Below, in pieces: positions 1-9,749 of a stretch of DNA of 45,098 nt. A model generated the notes under the pieces. The model searched no databases. It was not told the DNA's origin and worked only from the letters and a program-made list of their open reading frames with translations. The DNA is from Gammaproteobacteria bacterium (lineage in GTDB: Bacteria > Pseudomonadota > Gammaproteobacteria > UBA6429 > Thiohalophilaceae). Both the position numbers and the translations under genes were made by a program. The stretch spans positions 1 to 45,098 of the forward strand of contig JAJRYG010000054.1 of assembly GCA_024275915.1 (NCBI GenBank), in the 5' to 3' direction. Numbering within the stretch: the stretch's first letter is position 1; the number at the start of each line of letters is the position of its first letter.

Positions 1-2
1 GC

Positions 3-73
3 GAGGGAACGGGAAACCGTGTTTTCCGTTCCCGGGTAGAAAAAGCCCAGGGAAGGGCTTTTTCTACATTCTG
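3..73. repeat. Double-hairpin repeat, copy 1 (also a likely terminator)
   Basis: Two adjacent hairpins. One is at 5-33 (GGGAAC/GTTCCC ends). The other is at 36-67, a perfect 13-bp stem of the AAAAAGCCC/GGGCTTTTT type. The whole stretch is a near-copy, in inverted orientation, of 19587-19660. The second hairpin directly follows the stop codon of the minus-strand gene at 75-290 and has the form of a bidirectional intrinsic terminator, so the repeat probably doubles as that gene's terminator. Confidence 0.75.
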
Positions 74-74
74 A

Positions 75-290
75 TCAAAACAAAACGGTTGAGAACGCGC
101 CGTCTTCCTGCTGGTAGGCTTTTTGTGCGGCTCGATAGTTGCGACGCAGCACCATGACAACGATGCCGGAAAAGCCGAGCAGAATACCTGACACGAATGA
201 CATGATGGTATCCACCGTCGTGATGGCTGTAATTCCGGCGATGACGTACAAAACCGGCAGAAGTTCATAAACAGGGCGGGGTATGATCAT
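75..290 (-). CDS. Small membrane protein of unknown function
   Basis: A 71-residue protein with two hydrophobic segments (about residues 9-28 and 30-48) and a basic, polar C-terminal tail (RRNYRAAQKAYQQ). It is probably a small inner-membrane protein with a short loop and a cytoplasmic tail. The start is well supported: AAGGAGG lies about 7 bases before the ATG. I cannot name a function. It is divergent from the DUF455 gene to the right and ends at a terminator-like repeat. The good ribosome binding site and coherent topology argue that it is a real gene despite its size. Confidence 0.7.
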   Translation of the reverse strand: MIIPRPVYELLPVLYVIAGITAITTVDTIMSFVSGILLGFSGIVVMVLRRNYRAAQKAYQQEDGAFSTVLF

Positions 291-617
291 GGCATTCCCT
301 CCTTTGCGCTTGAAAAATGTGGGGGTGACGACAAACAGTGCGGATATTCCTTCACGATCCGGTTATTCACTGTCTGTTTGCAGGGTTAATCGCGTCTGTA
401 ATATCCAGCTCGCTTGCTGCGGGTTATTGCAGGCGCGGTTCACTATGTATAGCAGACCGTGCCAGGGCTGCCAGTGATCAAGACCACTTTTGCACAGAGA
501 ATAACTCGGGTTAATTCGTTGTTCTTGCCTTGCTAATAAAAATTCATGACGGCAAAACACGCGCAGAATGGTGCAGGATCTGGCATGATAGGCAAATAGC
601 ATGATTTGTAAAAAAAT
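291..617. other. Divergent intergenic region, nothing identified
   Basis: This 327-bp stretch lies between the minus-strand small membrane protein and the plus-strand DUF455 gene, so it should hold promoters for both. I see the Shine-Dalgarno site of the leftward gene at its left end. I see no convincing -35/-10 pair, RNA gene or repeat. A short plus-strand reading frame at 283-477 has no ribosome binding site and no recognisable product. Confidence 0.5.
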
Positions 618-1460
618 GTGTCGAAATACGATCCCAGGGTTCCGATGGCAAAAAAACCACTGAAGACGGAAAGCCTGTTCGAGCGAACATGGCTCTGCCT
701 GCAGGCCAGTGAGCCGGAAGCAAAGTCCCGTTGTGTCAGGGAACTGATGGCCGACTGGCGCAGTCACAGACTCGACCGGGCAGAAATTCCGCTCCAGCCC
801 ATCGGTGAGCCCGGGCGGCCGCAAAGGCCGCATCTGGTCGCGCCACGGGCACTGCCGCGCCGCAAGCTGGGCAGTCGGGAAGGGCATGGCGCCCTGATCC
901 ATTCCATCTGCCACATCGAGTTCAACGCCATCAACCTGGCGCTGGATGCGGTCTACCGGTTCAGGGACATGCCCGAGGACTATTATACGGACTGGCTCAG
1001 GGTGGCAGACGAGGAGCAGGTGCATTTTGGCCTGTTGCACGCGCATCTGAAGACACTGGGCTTCGAATACGGGGATTTCGGTGCCCACAATGGCCTGTGG
1101 GAAATGGCGCAGAAAACTGCCCATGACCCCCTGATCCGCATGGCCCTGGTGCCCCGCGTGCTGGAAGCCCGTGGCCTGGATGTGACCCCCGGCATCATGA
1201 ACAAGCTGGCGGGTATCGACGATCAGGCGGCGGTAGAAATACTCAAGGTCATACAACGGGACGAAGTGGGACATGTGGAAATCGGTTCACGCTGGTTTCA
1301 TTATTTGTGTGAACAACGGGGTCAGGAACCGGAAGCCACGTTCCGGCATCTGCTGGAAAAATACATGCAGGGAAAAATCAACGGGCCACTGGATCGGGAT
1401 GCACGCCTGCGTGCCGGATTCAGTCAGGCCGAACTGGATTATCTGGAAGGTACAGGGTGA
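618..1460 (+). CDS. DUF455 ferritin-like domain protein
   Basis: A 280-residue protein of the DUF455 family, a ferritin-like four-helix fold expected to bind a di-metal centre. Its substrate is unknown. Likely metal ligands are visible: E101 in HIEFNAI, the E133-x-x-H136 motif in DEEQVHF, E183 in LEARGLD, and E216-x-x-H219 in RDEVGH. The reading frame can start at GTG 618, but ATG 645 (MAKKPLK) is as plausible: it has a weak AGGG about 7 bases upstream, whereas GTG 618 has no clear ribosome binding site. The stop overlaps the next gene's start (GTGA), so it is translationally coupled to the lipoprotein downstream. The family is known; the role here is not. It could act in oxidative-stress defence or RNA modification (it resembles MiaE), but this is a guess. 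Confidence 0.8.
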   Translation: MSKYDPRVPMAKKPLKTESLFERTWLCLQASEPEAKSRCVRELMADWRSHRLDRAEIPLQPIGEPGRPQRPHLVAPRALPRRKLGSREGHGALIHSICHIEFNAINLALDAVYRFRDMPEDYYTDWLRVADEEQVHFGLLHAHLKTLGFEYGDFGAHNGLWEMAQKTAHDPLIRMALVPRVLEARGLDVTPGIMNKLAGIDDQAAVEILKVIQRDEVGHVEIGSRWFHYLCEQRGQEPEATFRHLLEKYMQGKINGPLDRDARLRAGFSQAELDYLEGTG

Positions 1461-2218
1461 AATTGAAAACTACGTCTTATCTGTTAACACTGCTTGTTTT
1501 TATCACGGGTCTTTCGGCCTGTAGCAAGGGCGAAGTAGCGGCAGGGCTGGCCGAGCCGACAGGCACAACCATGCTGACCTTTGTCGAATACGAAAACAAT
1601 GTCGAGCCCTATCAGACCCGGCTCATCGTCACCGACAGGTTCATGCGTTTCGATGATGGTGAAGGCTCCCGGGACTTCGTCCTCTTCGACCGCAAGAAAG
1701 ACATTATCTACAGCATCGATAGCGATGAACAGACGGTCATGGCGGTCAATCGTCAGCATGTGGATATCACGCCGCCATTCGAGCTCAAGCTGGAACACAA
1801 ACAGCTTCCCGGGCTGAAAGATGCGCCAAGCATTGCCGGTCTGAAACCCCGTCATTACCAGTTCAGTGCCAATGGTGAAATCTGTTATGACGTGATTGCC
1901 GTGGATGGACTGATGCCCGATGTGGTCGATGCCATGCAAGGCTTCCACGATATCCTGGCTGCCGACAGCAAGGTGACCTTCAACAACATCCCGGCCGATC
2001 TGCACAATGCCTGCGACATGTCCATGAGTACCTTTGCCGTTGCCCGCCACCTCAAGTTTGGTTTCCCCATCCAGGAATGGAGCACCAATGGCGATGGCCG
2101 AAGCCTGATTGACTATCAGGAAAACTACCAGGCCGATGCCAGTCTTTTCGAAATACCAGAGAACATGAAGCATTATACGGTTCAGGAATTTCGTGAAGGC
2201 AAGGTGAGTTTCGATTAG
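1457..2218 (+). CDS. Predicted lipoprotein of unknown function
   Basis: A 253-residue protein with an N-terminal lipoprotein signal: a basic start, a hydrophobic core, and the lipobox LSAC with Cys22. It should be lipid-anchored in the outer or inner membrane facing the periplasm. The mature part is acidic and soluble-looking, with two further Cys residues (in EICYD and NACDM) that could form a disulfide. GTG start at 1457 overlaps the stop of the DUF455 gene and has a GAAGG Shine-Dalgarno just upstream. I do not recognise the family; the beta-rich, repeated short strands recall periplasmic carrier or assembly lipoproteins, which is only an impression. Confidence 0.75.
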   Translation: MKLKTTSYLLTLLVFITGLSACSKGEVAAGLAEPTGTTMLTFVEYENNVEPYQTRLIVTDRFMRFDDGEGSRDFVLFDRKKDIIYSIDSDEQTVMAVNRQHVDITPPFELKLEHKQLPGLKDAPSIAGLKPRHYQFSANGEICYDVIAVDGLMPDVVDAMQGFHDILAADSKVTFNNIPADLHNACDMSMSTFAVARHLKFGFPIQEWSTNGDGRSLIDYQENYQADASLFEIPENMKHYTVQEFREGKVSFD

Positions 2219-2248
2219 GCTGCAGGCGGGATTTCGGTAATCTGAACC

Positions 2249-3463
2249 ATGGCGCTCCGATTCAGACGCTCAATTCGTCTTGCGCCGGGACTGCGTCTGA
2301 ACCTGGGCAAGCGGGGCATGAGCATCAGTACCGGCGTGCGCGGGGCGAGCATGAACTTTGGCCCCAGGGGCATCTACGGCAATGTGGGGATCCCCGGCAC
2401 CGGGCTGTCGATCCGTGAACGCATCGGTGGAGCCCGCAGGGCCTCGCGGCGTTCGGGCCGACGCCCGGCAAGCAAACCCGCCGAACCGAAAGATATCAAG
2501 GCCATCATCAACCTCAACGAGGATGGCAGTCTGGACTTCCGGGACATGCAGGGCCAGCCCTTGGGCGAGGCGCTGATTTCTGTCGTCAAGCAGGAACGCC
2601 GCGAAGGTATCCGCCAGTGGCTGGCCGAGGCTCGCGACAAAATCAACGGTGAACTGGAAAAACTGGAAACGATTCATCTGGACAGCCCCGCCCCCGATCA
2701 GCGGCCCGTCTATATCCCCGTCCATTTCAGCGAGCCGGAGCCGGAACAGCCCGAAGCCGAACCCCTGGGACTCCGGGGACGCCTGTTCCGAAAGGTTCGC
2801 GAACGCATCGAATCCCGCAACCAACAGGCCAGGGCACAATACGAGCAAAAACTTGTCATCTGGAACAAGGCCCGCGAGGACTTCGAAGCAAAGGAAGGCC
2901 AGCGAAAATACCTCTTCGAGCACGGCGTCGAGGCGGATCCCGAGCGCATGGCAAAGATGCTCGAATACCAGCTGGAAACCATCGACTGGCCAAGGGAAAC
3001 CCTGGTTTCCTACGAGGTGTCGGACGATGGCAAGCGGGTCACGCTGGATGTGGATTTGCCGGAAATCGAAGACATGCCTGACAAAATGGCCTCATTGCCT
3101 GCCCGAGGCTGGCGCCTGTCCATGAAGCCTCTGTCGGAAACCCGCAAGCGACGGCTCTACATGGTTCATGTGCACGGAATCGGCTTCCGGCTCATCGGCG
3201 AGGTCTTTGCCAGTCTGCCGACCGTGCAGACAGTCGAGCTATCGGCCTATTCCCAGCGCATCGACCCCGCCACCGGCCACGTTCAGGATCAGTACCTGTT
3301 CAGTGTGCAGGTGGTGCGTGAAGCCTGGTCACAGATCAATTTCCACAATCTGTCGAAACTGGACATCGTTGCCGCCCTGGGCCGGTTTCAGCTACGGCGC
3401 AAGATGAGCAAGACGGGCATCTTCAGGCCCATAGAGCCGTTTTCACCGTCCATTTCGGGATAA
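2249..3463 (+). CDS. DUF4236 domain protein with long C-terminal extension
   Basis: A 404-residue protein. Residues 1-55 form a DUF4236 domain: FRRSIRLAPGLRLNLGKRG, then SISTGVRGASMNFGPRG and a glycine-rich GIYGNVGIPGTGLS. The DUF4236 module usually sits at the start of small bacterial proteins and its function is unknown. After a basic linker (residues 60-80) comes a long charged, probably helical region (about 85-245), then a more globular C-terminal part. No signal peptide or membrane segment is seen. It follows the lipoprotein by 30 bp and the permease starts 7 bp after its stop, so all three may share a transcript. Confidence 0.75.
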   Translation: MALRFRRSIRLAPGLRLNLGKRGMSISTGVRGASMNFGPRGIYGNVGIPGTGLSIRERIGGARRASRRSGRRPASKPAEPKDIKAIINLNEDGSLDFRDMQGQPLGEALISVVKQERREGIRQWLAEARDKINGELEKLETIHLDSPAPDQRPVYIPVHFSEPEPEQPEAEPLGLRGRLFRKVRERIESRNQQARAQYEQKLVIWNKAREDFEAKEGQRKYLFEHGVEADPERMAKMLEYQLETIDWPRETLVSYEVSDDGKRVTLDVDLPEIEDMPDKMASLPARGWRLSMKPLSETRKRRLYMVHVHGIGFRLIGEVFASLPTVQTVELSAYSQRIDPATGHVQDQYLFSVQVVREAWSQINFHNLSKLDIVAALGRFQLRRKMSKTGIFRPIEPFSPSISG

Positions 3464-3469
3464 TCCGCC

Positions 3470-4555
3470 GTGTCACTGACAGCCCGAAGCAGTATCGTCG
3501 ATTTCATTCTCAAGGAGTGGTTGCTGGTTGCATCCGGTGTCAGCCTGGTTGTGACTTCGATTTATACCCGGCAGGTTCCGGAATATTCACTGCGGGAGCT
3601 GCAGATATTATTCATCCTGTTTGTGCTTTTCGTTGCCATCAAGGGACTCCAGTACAGTGGTTTGATGACGAGGATATCCCAGGCTATCGAAACAGGACGA
3701 GCAATTCCTCTGAAACTGGTGATGACGACATTTTTCCTGTCGATGCTCGTCACGAACGATGTCGCCTTGATTGTGATTGTGCCGATTACCCTGCTTCTTG
3801 ATTTTGAGCGAAAGGATATTCTGGTGATTCTGGAAGCACTGGCAGCCAATGCAGGATCGGCATTGACGCCATTTGGAAACCCACAAAACCTGTTTATCTA
3901 CTGGTTCTATGACTTGAGTCCGCTGCAGTTCATCGAAACCATCGGACCTTTCGCACTGGTCATGCTCATGGTGCTGGCCATTTCGGCATTATTCATCAAG
4001 GAGGGCAAGCCAAAACAAACTCCGGTACTGCCACATACAGTCAATCATTCAGTCTATGTCTATGGTGTCTTTCTTTTCCTCGTTCTACTGATCATACTCC
4101 ATGTCTTGCCAGTGCTCACGGGACTCGTGGTGATAGCCCTGGTGTTCCTGTTCGACAGGAAGGCTCTTGATATCGACTATGCACTCCTGTTGACGTTTTT
4201 TTTCTTTTTTGGTCTTGCCGAAAACATGAAACTTGTGTTCGAAACCGAAATAAGCCATTCGGGGCATATTTTTCTGTTTTCGGCCCTGGCAAGCCAGATC
4301 ATCAGCAATGTTCCGGCTACCCTGTTGTTTGCAAAATTCACAACACACTGGGAGGCGTTACTGTGGGGAGTAAATACAGGAGGTTTCGGAAGTCTGTTTG
4401 GGTCCTTGGCTAATCTCATCGCCTACAAGATCTATGTTACACACGAGAGAGCAGAAAACCCTGCCATGTTTACGGCATGGTTTCTCGTCATAGGTTACGT
4501 TGCGTTTTTCCTCTCGGCAGGATTGTATTTTGTATTGTACGTGGCGGATTTATAG
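3470..4555 (+). CDS. ArsB/NhaD/SLC13-type ion transporter (permease)
   Basis: A 361-residue integral membrane protein with about ten hydrophobic segments. It carries the signature of the ion-transporter superfamily (ArsB, NhaD, CitM, SLC13): VTNDVALIVIVPITLLL in the first half, then ANAGSALTPFGNPQNLFIYW, with matching S-N-V-P-A-T-L-L and N-T-G-G-F-G-S-L-F-G-S elements in the second half. Substrate cannot be told from sequence; anions (arsenite, dicarboxylate, sulfate) or Na+/H+ exchange are all known in the superfamily. GTG start at 3470, 7 bp after the DUF4236 gene. Its base composition is visibly more AT-rich, with T-runs such as that near 4197, than the genes on either side, which may reflect hydrophobic codon content or separate ancestry. 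Confidence 0.75.
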   Translation: MSLTARSSIVDFILKEWLLVASGVSLVVTSIYTRQVPEYSLRELQILFILFVLFVAIKGLQYSGLMTRISQAIETGRAIPLKLVMTTFFLSMLVTNDVALIVIVPITLLLDFERKDILVILEALAANAGSALTPFGNPQNLFIYWFYDLSPLQFIETIGPFALVMLMVLAISALFIKEGKPKQTPVLPHTVNHSVYVYGVFLFLVLLIILHVLPVLTGLVVIALVFLFDRKALDIDYALLLTFFFFFGLAENMKLVFETEISHSGHIFLFSALASQIISNVPATLLFAKFTTHWEALLWGVNTGGFGSLFGSLANLIAYKIYVTHERAENPAMFTAWFLVIGYVAFFLSAGLYFVLYVADL

Positions 4556-4628
4556 GCCAGGATCCGGGAGAAACAGGGAGGAGGTTCCTGGCCGGTCCAT
4601 GTAACGGCCGATCAGATATGCTGCTGAA

Positions 4629-5351
4629 TCATTTCCCCAGGCATTGCAGTTTACAACCATCCTCGTCACAGATCAGGACGCTGCCCTGTTCATACCAGTC
4701 ACTCAGGACCATGCGTTTGGCCGGCTTGCCGTTGACCTCGAATTCATGGATGGCGGGGCGGTGGGTGTGACCGTGGATCATCTGGTAGATGCCGGTTTCG
4801 GCCATCACCGACTCCACGGCCCTGGGGTTGACGTCCATGATGTCTTCGGCCTTCTGGCCGGTTTCACTCTGGCTCATTTCCCGGTATTCACGGGCCAGGG
4901 CCAGGCGTTCCTGGGGGCTTTTGGCCAGTACCGCGGCCTGCCATTGCGGGTCACGGACCATCTTGCGGAATTTCTGGTATTCCACGTCATCGGTGCAGAG
5001 AATGTCACCGTGGAGCAGCAATGTGGTGGTCCCGTAGAGGTCGACAGTGGAAGGGTCATTGATGAGCGTGGCGCCGGTCATTTCGGCAAACTGCTCGGCC
5101 ATGAGAAAATCACGGTTGCCGTGCATGACATAGAGTCGGGTGCCGGTGTCGCTGAGTTCCTTCATGGCTTCGATGGCGGGCCGGTAGTCAGGCAGGACCA
5201 TGTCATCACCCAGCCAGGCTTCGAACAGATCACCGAGGATATACAGGGCTTCGGCCTTTCTTGCGCTGGTCTGCAGGAAGCGGACGAAGTTGACAGTAGT
5301 GTTTAAACTCTTGCTACTTAAATGTAAGTCAGAAATAAACAGGATGCTCAT
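4629..5351 (-). CDS. lpxH: UDP-2,3-diacylglucosamine diphosphatase LpxH
   Basis: A 240-residue calcineurin-like metallophosphoesterase, the usual LpxH length. It hydrolyses UDP-2,3-diacylglucosamine to lipid X and UMP, the fourth step of lipid A synthesis, at the inner-membrane surface. Metal-binding motifs are complete: D8-x-H10 (SDLHLS), G40-D41 (LGDLFEAW), G78-N79-R80-D81, LLLHGD, and GHTHRP near residue 195. ATG start has AGGA upstream. It lies downstream of ppiB on the same strand, an arrangement seen in E. coli and many relatives (ppiB-lpxH next to cysS), which supports the assignment. Confidence 0.97.
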   Translation of the reverse strand: MSILFISDLHLSSKSLNTTVNFVRFLQTSARKAEALYILGDLFEAWLGDDMVLPDYRPAIEAMKELSDTGTRLYVMHGNRDFLMAEQFAEMTGATLINDPSTVDLYGTTTLLLHGDILCTDDVEYQKFRKMVRDPQWQAAVLAKSPQERLALAREYREMSQSETGQKAEDIMDVNPRAVESVMAETGIYQMIHGHTHRPAIHEFEVNGKPAKRMVLSDWYEQGSVLICDEDGCKLQCLGK

Positions 5352-5507
5352 GGTTTTCCTGGTAGCTGGTAACGGTCCGTAAATTGAATAAACGCCTGCC
5401 TTGCCGGCGTATCCCTGATTTCTCTGGCCGGGGCAGGGTGGCTGCCCCGGTTTTGCTGCGACTACTACAAGGAATCGTATCGCGAGGAAGCGAGACCGGT
5501 CTTCAGA

Positions 5508-6002
5508 CTAGTCTTCCACTTCAACTGATTCGATGACCACATCTTCGACCGGGACATCCTGGTGATGACCGGCAGAGCCGGTTTGTACGCCCTTTATCTT
5601 GTTGACCACATCCATGCCGTCGACTACCTTGGCGAACACGCAGTAGCCCCAGCCATCAGGGGTGGGAGCGCGGTGGTCGAGAAAGGTGTTATCGGCCACA
5701 TTGATGAAAAACTGAGCCGAAGCGGAGTGGGGATCCGGAGTGCGGGCCATGGCCACGGTGCCGACGGCATTGCTGAGGCCATTGTCGGCTTCGTTCTTGA
5801 TGGGATCGCGGGACTGTTTTTCCACCATGCCGGGCATCATGCCACCGCCCTGGATCATGAAGTTGTCGATCACCCGGTGGAAAATGGTGCCGTCATAAAA
5901 GCCGTCTTTGGCATACTGCAGAAAGTTGGCAACGGTTTGTGGTGCCTTTTCGGTTTCCATTTCCAGCACGATGGTGCCGTAGTTTGTGTTGAGTTTTACC
6001 AT
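5508..6002 (-). CDS. ppiB: Cytoplasmic cyclophilin-type peptidyl-prolyl isomerase
   Basis: A 164-residue single-domain cyclophilin without a signal peptide, so cytoplasmic. It catalyses cis-trans isomerisation at proline peptide bonds. The catalytic region is intact: [13 protein letters not shown] with R43, then ASAQFFIN and a [17 protein letters not shown] segment. It sits between ppiA upstream and lpxH downstream, all on the minus strand. The 30-bp gap to ppiA suggests one transcript. The 156 bp to lpxH holds GC-rich hairpins without a convincing U-tract, so read-through into lpxH is possible. Confidence 0.95.
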   Translation of the reverse strand: MVKLNTNYGTIVLEMETEKAPQTVANFLQYAKDGFYDGTIFHRVIDNFMIQGGGMMPGMVEKQSRDPIKNEADNGLSNAVGTVAMARTPDPHSASAQFFINVADNTFLDHRAPTPDGWGYCVFAKVVDGMDVVNKIKGVQTGSAGHHQDVPVEDVVIESVEVED

Positions 6003-6032
6003 GGTTCTGTACCTGTCTGTATGCCGGTAGGC

Positions 6033-6608
6033 TTATTTGATAATGGACATTTTCTTGATGACAATCTGGGTCTGGGGTACATCGGTGGGGAAGGGACCAC
6101 CAGCACCGGTACGGACCTTGCGGATCTTGTCGATGGTATCCATGCCCTGCACGACCTGGCCGAAGACGGTGTAACCCCAGCCCCGCGGCGTTTTGCTGCT
6201 GTGGTTGAGAAAGTCGTTGTCCTTGACGTTGATGAAAAACTGCGCGGTGGCCGAATGAGGGTCGGCAGTGCGGGCCATGGCGATGGTGCCGCGGGTATTG
6301 GTCAGGCCATTGTCAGCTTCGTTCATTATCGGCGCATTGGTCTGCTTGCGCTGGTAATCGGTAGTAAAACCTCCGCCCTGAACCATGAAACCATCGATCA
6401 CGCGGTGGAAGATCGTTCCGTTGTAATAGCCGGATTTGACGTAGTCGAGAAAATTCTTGACGGTTTTTGGGGCTTTTTGCTCATTCAGTTCCAGTACGAA
6501 ACTGCCCAGTGAGGTTTCCACCTTGACCCTGGGATTGGCAGCGGCAAGGCTGGGGGAAGAAAAGCTGACGACCAGCAGCAGGGAAAACAGGGTGATGAGT
6601 TTTTTCAT
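6033..6608 (-). CDS. ppiA: Periplasmic cyclophilin-type peptidyl-prolyl isomerase
   Basis: A 191-residue cyclophilin with a Sec signal peptide ([14 protein letters not shown], cleavage after SLA-A or nearby), so a periplasmic proline isomerase. Catalytic motifs [13 protein letters not shown] and ATAQFFIN are intact. I chose the ATG at 6608 (MKK) over the in-frame ATG at 6632: AGGA lies 11 bases before it and a lysine-rich start fits a signal peptide, while the upstream ATG has no ribosome binding site. It is a paralogue of ppiB immediately downstream, so the periplasmic and cytoplasmic forms are in tandem. Divergent from cysS. Confidence 0.93.
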   Translation of the reverse strand: MKKLITLFSLLLVVSFSSPSLAAANPRVKVETSLGSFVLELNEQKAPKTVKNFLDYVKSGYYNGTIFHRVIDGFMVQGGGFTTDYQRKQTNAPIMNEADNGLTNTRGTIAMARTADPHSATAQFFINVKDNDFLNHSSKTPRGWGYTVFGQVVQGMDTIDKIRKVRTGAGGPFPTDVPQTQIVIKKMSIIK

Positions 6609-6760
6609 TGGCGTAGTGTTTCCTGGGTTCATTTGGAATTTGCCGGATCATATAAGGTTTGGCGAGTGGGTGAAAGTGCAAGGTCGGTAATTTTGAGCCG
6701 CGCGGGGATTTCCGTTAATCTATGCCATCGATCGACACCAACCGGATCCTGTAATTTCCC

Positions 6761-8158
6761 ATGCTGCAAATACACAATAACCTGACTGGCAAGAAAGCCC
6801 CCTTCGAACCCATCGATGCCAAAAACGTGCGCATGTATGTCTGCGGCATGACCGTCTACGACATGTGTCATATCGGTCATGCCCGGGTGCTGGTGGTTTT
6901 CGATGTCGTATATCGGCACCTGAAGCAGGTGTTTGGAGATGAGCATGTCACCTATATCCGGAATATTACCGATATCGATGACAAGATCATTGCCCGTGCC
7001 AACGAAAACGATGAGGCCATCGAGAGCCTCACCAACCGTTTTATCGATGAAATGCATCAGGATATTGCGGCCCTGGGCGTCTTGCCACCCGATGAAGAGC
7101 CCCGTGCCACTCGCTACATGGTGGAGATCATCGACATGATCCAGACCCTGGTGGACAGGGGCTATGCCTATGCGGCGGACAACGGCGATGTGTATTACTC
7201 GGTGAGCAAGTTCGAGGGCTACGGCCAGCTTTCGGGCAAACGTCTGGAGGATCTGCGTGCCGGCGAAAGGGTGGCGGTGGATGACGCCAAGCGGGATCCC
7301 CTGGATTTCGTGCTCTGGAAAGCGGCCAAGGCCGGTGAGCCCAGCTGGGATTCCCCGTGGGGACGGGGCCGGCCGGGCTGGCACATCGAGTGCTCGGCCA
7401 TGTCGACCAAGTGCCTGGGTGCCCATTTCGACATCCACGGCGGGGGGCTGGATCTGCAGTTTCCTCATCATGAGAACGAAATTGCCCAGTCGGAGGCGGC
7501 GACCGGCTGCAAGTTCGTCAATGTCTGGATGCACAATGGCTTCGTTCGGGTGGACGAGGAAAAAATGTCCAAGTCACTGGGCAATTTCTTCACCATTCGG
7601 GAAGTGCTGGCCAGCTACGATCCGGAAGTATTGCGTTATTTCATTCTTACCAGTCACTATCGCAGCCCCCTGAACTATTCCGATACCCATCTGGAAAATG
7701 CCAAGGGGGCCCTGACCAGCCTGTACACGGCGTTGCGTGGGCTGCCACGGAACCCGGCACACCAGAGTCGTGAGGGTGATCCCCATGTGGCCCATTTTAT
7801 CGATGCCATGGATGATGATTTCAATACCCCTGAAGCGCTGGCGGTGCTGTTCGAGGTGGCCCATGCCATCAACAAGCATCGTGAATCGGATCCGGAAGTT
7901 GCGGCCTATCATGCCGGCGTACTGCGTGAACTGGGGGGCATGCTCGGTCTGCTGGAGCGGGATGCCGAAGCCTTTTTGCGCGGTGGCCCGGCCAGTGAGG
8001 GCCTCGATGATGCCAGTATCGAAGCCCTGATTGCCAAACGCAACCAGGCCCGCGACAACCGGGACTGGGCAGAAAGCGATCGGATTCGTGATGAACTGAA
8101 GGACAAGGGCATCATTCTGGAAGATGGTGCAAAAGGCACCACCTGGCGAAGAATCTAG
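6761..8158 (+). CDS. cysS: Cysteinyl-tRNA synthetase
   Basis: A 465-residue class I aminoacyl-tRNA synthetase that charges tRNA-Cys; full family length. Visible are C28 in YVCGMTVYD (a zinc ligand with C in HIECSAMS and HHENE), HIGH at 37-40, and KMSKS in [10 protein letters not shown] near residue 268. The C-terminal anticodon-binding tail ends in [14 protein letters not shown], typical of CysS. The ATG at 6761 has no strong Shine-Dalgarno, but the N-terminus aligns with the family start. Flanked by ppiA (divergent) and, after the secreted unknown, folD, the usual gammaproteobacterial neighbourhood. Confidence 0.98.
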   Translation: MLQIHNNLTGKKAPFEPIDAKNVRMYVCGMTVYDMCHIGHARVLVVFDVVYRHLKQVFGDEHVTYIRNITDIDDKIIARANENDEAIESLTNRFIDEMHQDIAALGVLPPDEEPRATRYMVEIIDMIQTLVDRGYAYAADNGDVYYSVSKFEGYGQLSGKRLEDLRAGERVAVDDAKRDPLDFVLWKAAKAGEPSWDSPWGRGRPGWHIECSAMSTKCLGAHFDIHGGGLDLQFPHHENEIAQSEAATGCKFVNVWMHNGFVRVDEEKMSKSLGNFFTIREVLASYDPEVLRYFILTSHYRSPLNYSDTHLENAKGALTSLYTALRGLPRNPAHQSREGDPHVAHFIDAMDDDFNTPEALAVLFEVAHAINKHRESDPEVAAYHAGVLRELGGMLGLLERDAEAFLRGGPASEGLDDASIEALIAKRNQARDNRDWAESDRIRDELKDKGIILEDGAKGTTWRRI

Positions 8159-8232
8159 CCTGGCAGGTCACATCATGGTGCAAACCTGCTATATAAAGAT
8201 TGCTATGGCAGACAGCATGAGGGGAAAGAGTG

Positions 8233-8868
8233 ATGTGGCAGCGATATAGACGGATTTTACTGGCGGCGGGAATACTGATTTCCCCCGCTTTTGCGGGCGC
8301 CGATGTGGTTCTCAAGGTGGACAACGTGCACGTGCGAACCTGGAATGCCTTTGCCGACAATATTCTCAAGCTGCATCAGCAGCAGGTGAAAAAACTGCAA
8401 CTGACTCGCAAGATCAGCTCGGGTGGTTATGCCCAGATGCCCGATTTCTACATCGAGGAAAATTTTTATTTGGGCGACAAACTGGTCAGCAAGGTGCAAT
8501 GGGAGAAAGCCAATCCTGATCTGTTGCATGCCATCGAACTGAACATTCTGGACAAGGACGGCCGTATTGTGCGGGACTACATGGCGGCCTTCTTGCCTCG
8601 CTATCGCAATGCGCCGGTACAGACACTGGTATCCCTGCATCGCCACAACGATGGATTGCATGCATTTCGCAGTTTCGATGCCAGTGGATACCGGGTCATC
8701 GAGCGCTGTACGGGCACGTGGCAGGGACGGGAAGTCAACATGTTGCTGGACGAAGATGAAATCGATGCCGCGATTGGCGACAGCCAGGGCATCATGGTAA
8801 CGGTCGAATACAAGGCCTGTTTTGGCGATCTGCAGACCGAGGCGGGCAAATACCTGACCCCTCAGTAA
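8233..8868 (+). CDS. Secreted protein of unknown function
   Basis: A 211-residue protein with a Sec signal peptide (WQRYRRILLAAGILISPAFAGA, cleavage probably after AFA), so periplasmic or exported. The mature part has no membrane segment and contains two cysteines (RCTGTW and KACFGD) that could pair. The reading frame allows a GTG at 8230, but ATG 8233 is better spaced from the GGGGAAAG ribosome binding site. It lies 74 bp after cysS on the same strand and converges with folD. I do not recognise the family. The mature sequence is rich in alternating hydrophobic strands, suggesting a beta-rich fold. Confidence 0.72.
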   Translation: MWQRYRRILLAAGILISPAFAGADVVLKVDNVHVRTWNAFADNILKLHQQQVKKLQLTRKISSGGYAQMPDFYIEENFYLGDKLVSKVQWEKANPDLLHAIELNILDKDGRIVRDYMAAFLPRYRNAPVQTLVSLHRHNDGLHAFRSFDASGYRVIERCTGTWQGREVNMLLDEDEIDAAIGDSQGIMVTVEYKACFGDLQTEAGKYLTPQ

Positions 8869-8888
8869 TCACCTGCCAGCCATCACCC

Positions 8889-9749
8889 TCAGAGTGGATC
8901 GTGAAACTGATCCGCGGCGTCAGCGGTGTTCTGCAGCAGGGTCGCCACGGTCATGGGGCCGACGCCACCGGGTACGGGTGTGATCCAGCCGGCCCTTTCC
9001 CTGGCCACTTCAAACTCGATATCCCCAACCAGTTTGCCTTCCTCGGTGCGGTTGATACCGACGTCGATGACCACGGCGCCCGGTTTGATCCATTCGCCCT
9101 GGACGATGCCCGGTTTGCCAACTGCCACCACCAGAATATCAGCCCGGGCGACTTCTTCCTGCAGGTTTCGGGTAAAACGGTGACAGGTGGTGACCGTGCA
9201 ACCGGCCAGCAGCAGTTCCAGCCCCATGGGGCGACCCACATGGTTGGAAGCACCAACCACCACGGCATTCTGGCCACGAATGGGCTCACCGGTACTTTCC
9301 AGCAAGGTCATGACTCCGCGAGGCGTGCAGGGGCGCAGCACCGGCATGCGCAAGGTCAGGCGACCGACGTTGTAAGGGTGAAAACCATCCACATCTTTTG
9401 TAGGGTCGATACGTTCAATGACCGTTTCGTCATCGATATGCTCTGGCAGGGGAAGCTGTACCAGAATGCCGTCGATGCGTTCATCGGCATTCATCTCGTC
9501 GATAATTGCCATGAGCTCGTTCTGTGGAGTGTCTGCTGGAAGGTCATAGGCAAAGGACAGGACCCCGGATTCCTCGCAGGCCCGGCGCTTGTTGCGCACG
9601 TAAACCTCGGAGGCCGGGTCGCTGCCGACCAGAATCACCGCCAGCCCAGGTACTCGCCGGCCAGCAGCCAGACGCTCATCGACCCGTTTTTTGACAGATT
9701 CACGTGTTTTGGCGGCAATGGCCTTGCCATCGATGATTTTAGCGCTCAT
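8889..9749 (-). CDS. folD: Bifunctional methylenetetrahydrofolate dehydrogenase/cyclohydrolase
   Basis: A 286-residue FolD, normal length. It oxidises 5,10-methylene-THF to methenyl-THF with NADP+ and hydrolyses it to 10-formyl-THF, feeding purine synthesis and initiator tRNA formylation. Catalytic Y50 and K54 are present in YVRNKRRAC, with [18 protein letters not shown], the NADP-binding GASNHVGRP, and the C-terminal [11 protein letters not shown] signature. The ATG at 9749 has no Shine-Dalgarno upstream. It is convergent with the secreted unknown and divergent from the tRNA cluster. Confidence 0.97.
   Translation of the reverse strand: MSAKIIDGKAIAAKTRESVKKRVDERLAAGRRVPGLAVILVGSDPASEVYVRNKRRACEESGVLSFAYDLPADTPQNELMAIIDEMNADERIDGILVQLPLPEHIDDETVIERIDPTKDVDGFHPYNVGRLTLRMPVLRPCTPRGVMTLLESTGEPIRGQNAVVVGASNHVGRPMGLELLLAGCTVTTCHRFTRNLQEEVARADILVVAVGKPGIVQGEWIKPGAVVIDVGINRTEEGKLVGDIEFEVARERAGWITPVPGGVGPMTVATLLQNTADAADQFHDPL

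Noticed and set aside
283-477. Plus-strand 64-codon frame overlapping the small membrane protein start
   Set aside because: No ribosome binding site, cysteine-rich random-looking sequence, and it overlaps the well-supported minus-strand gene.
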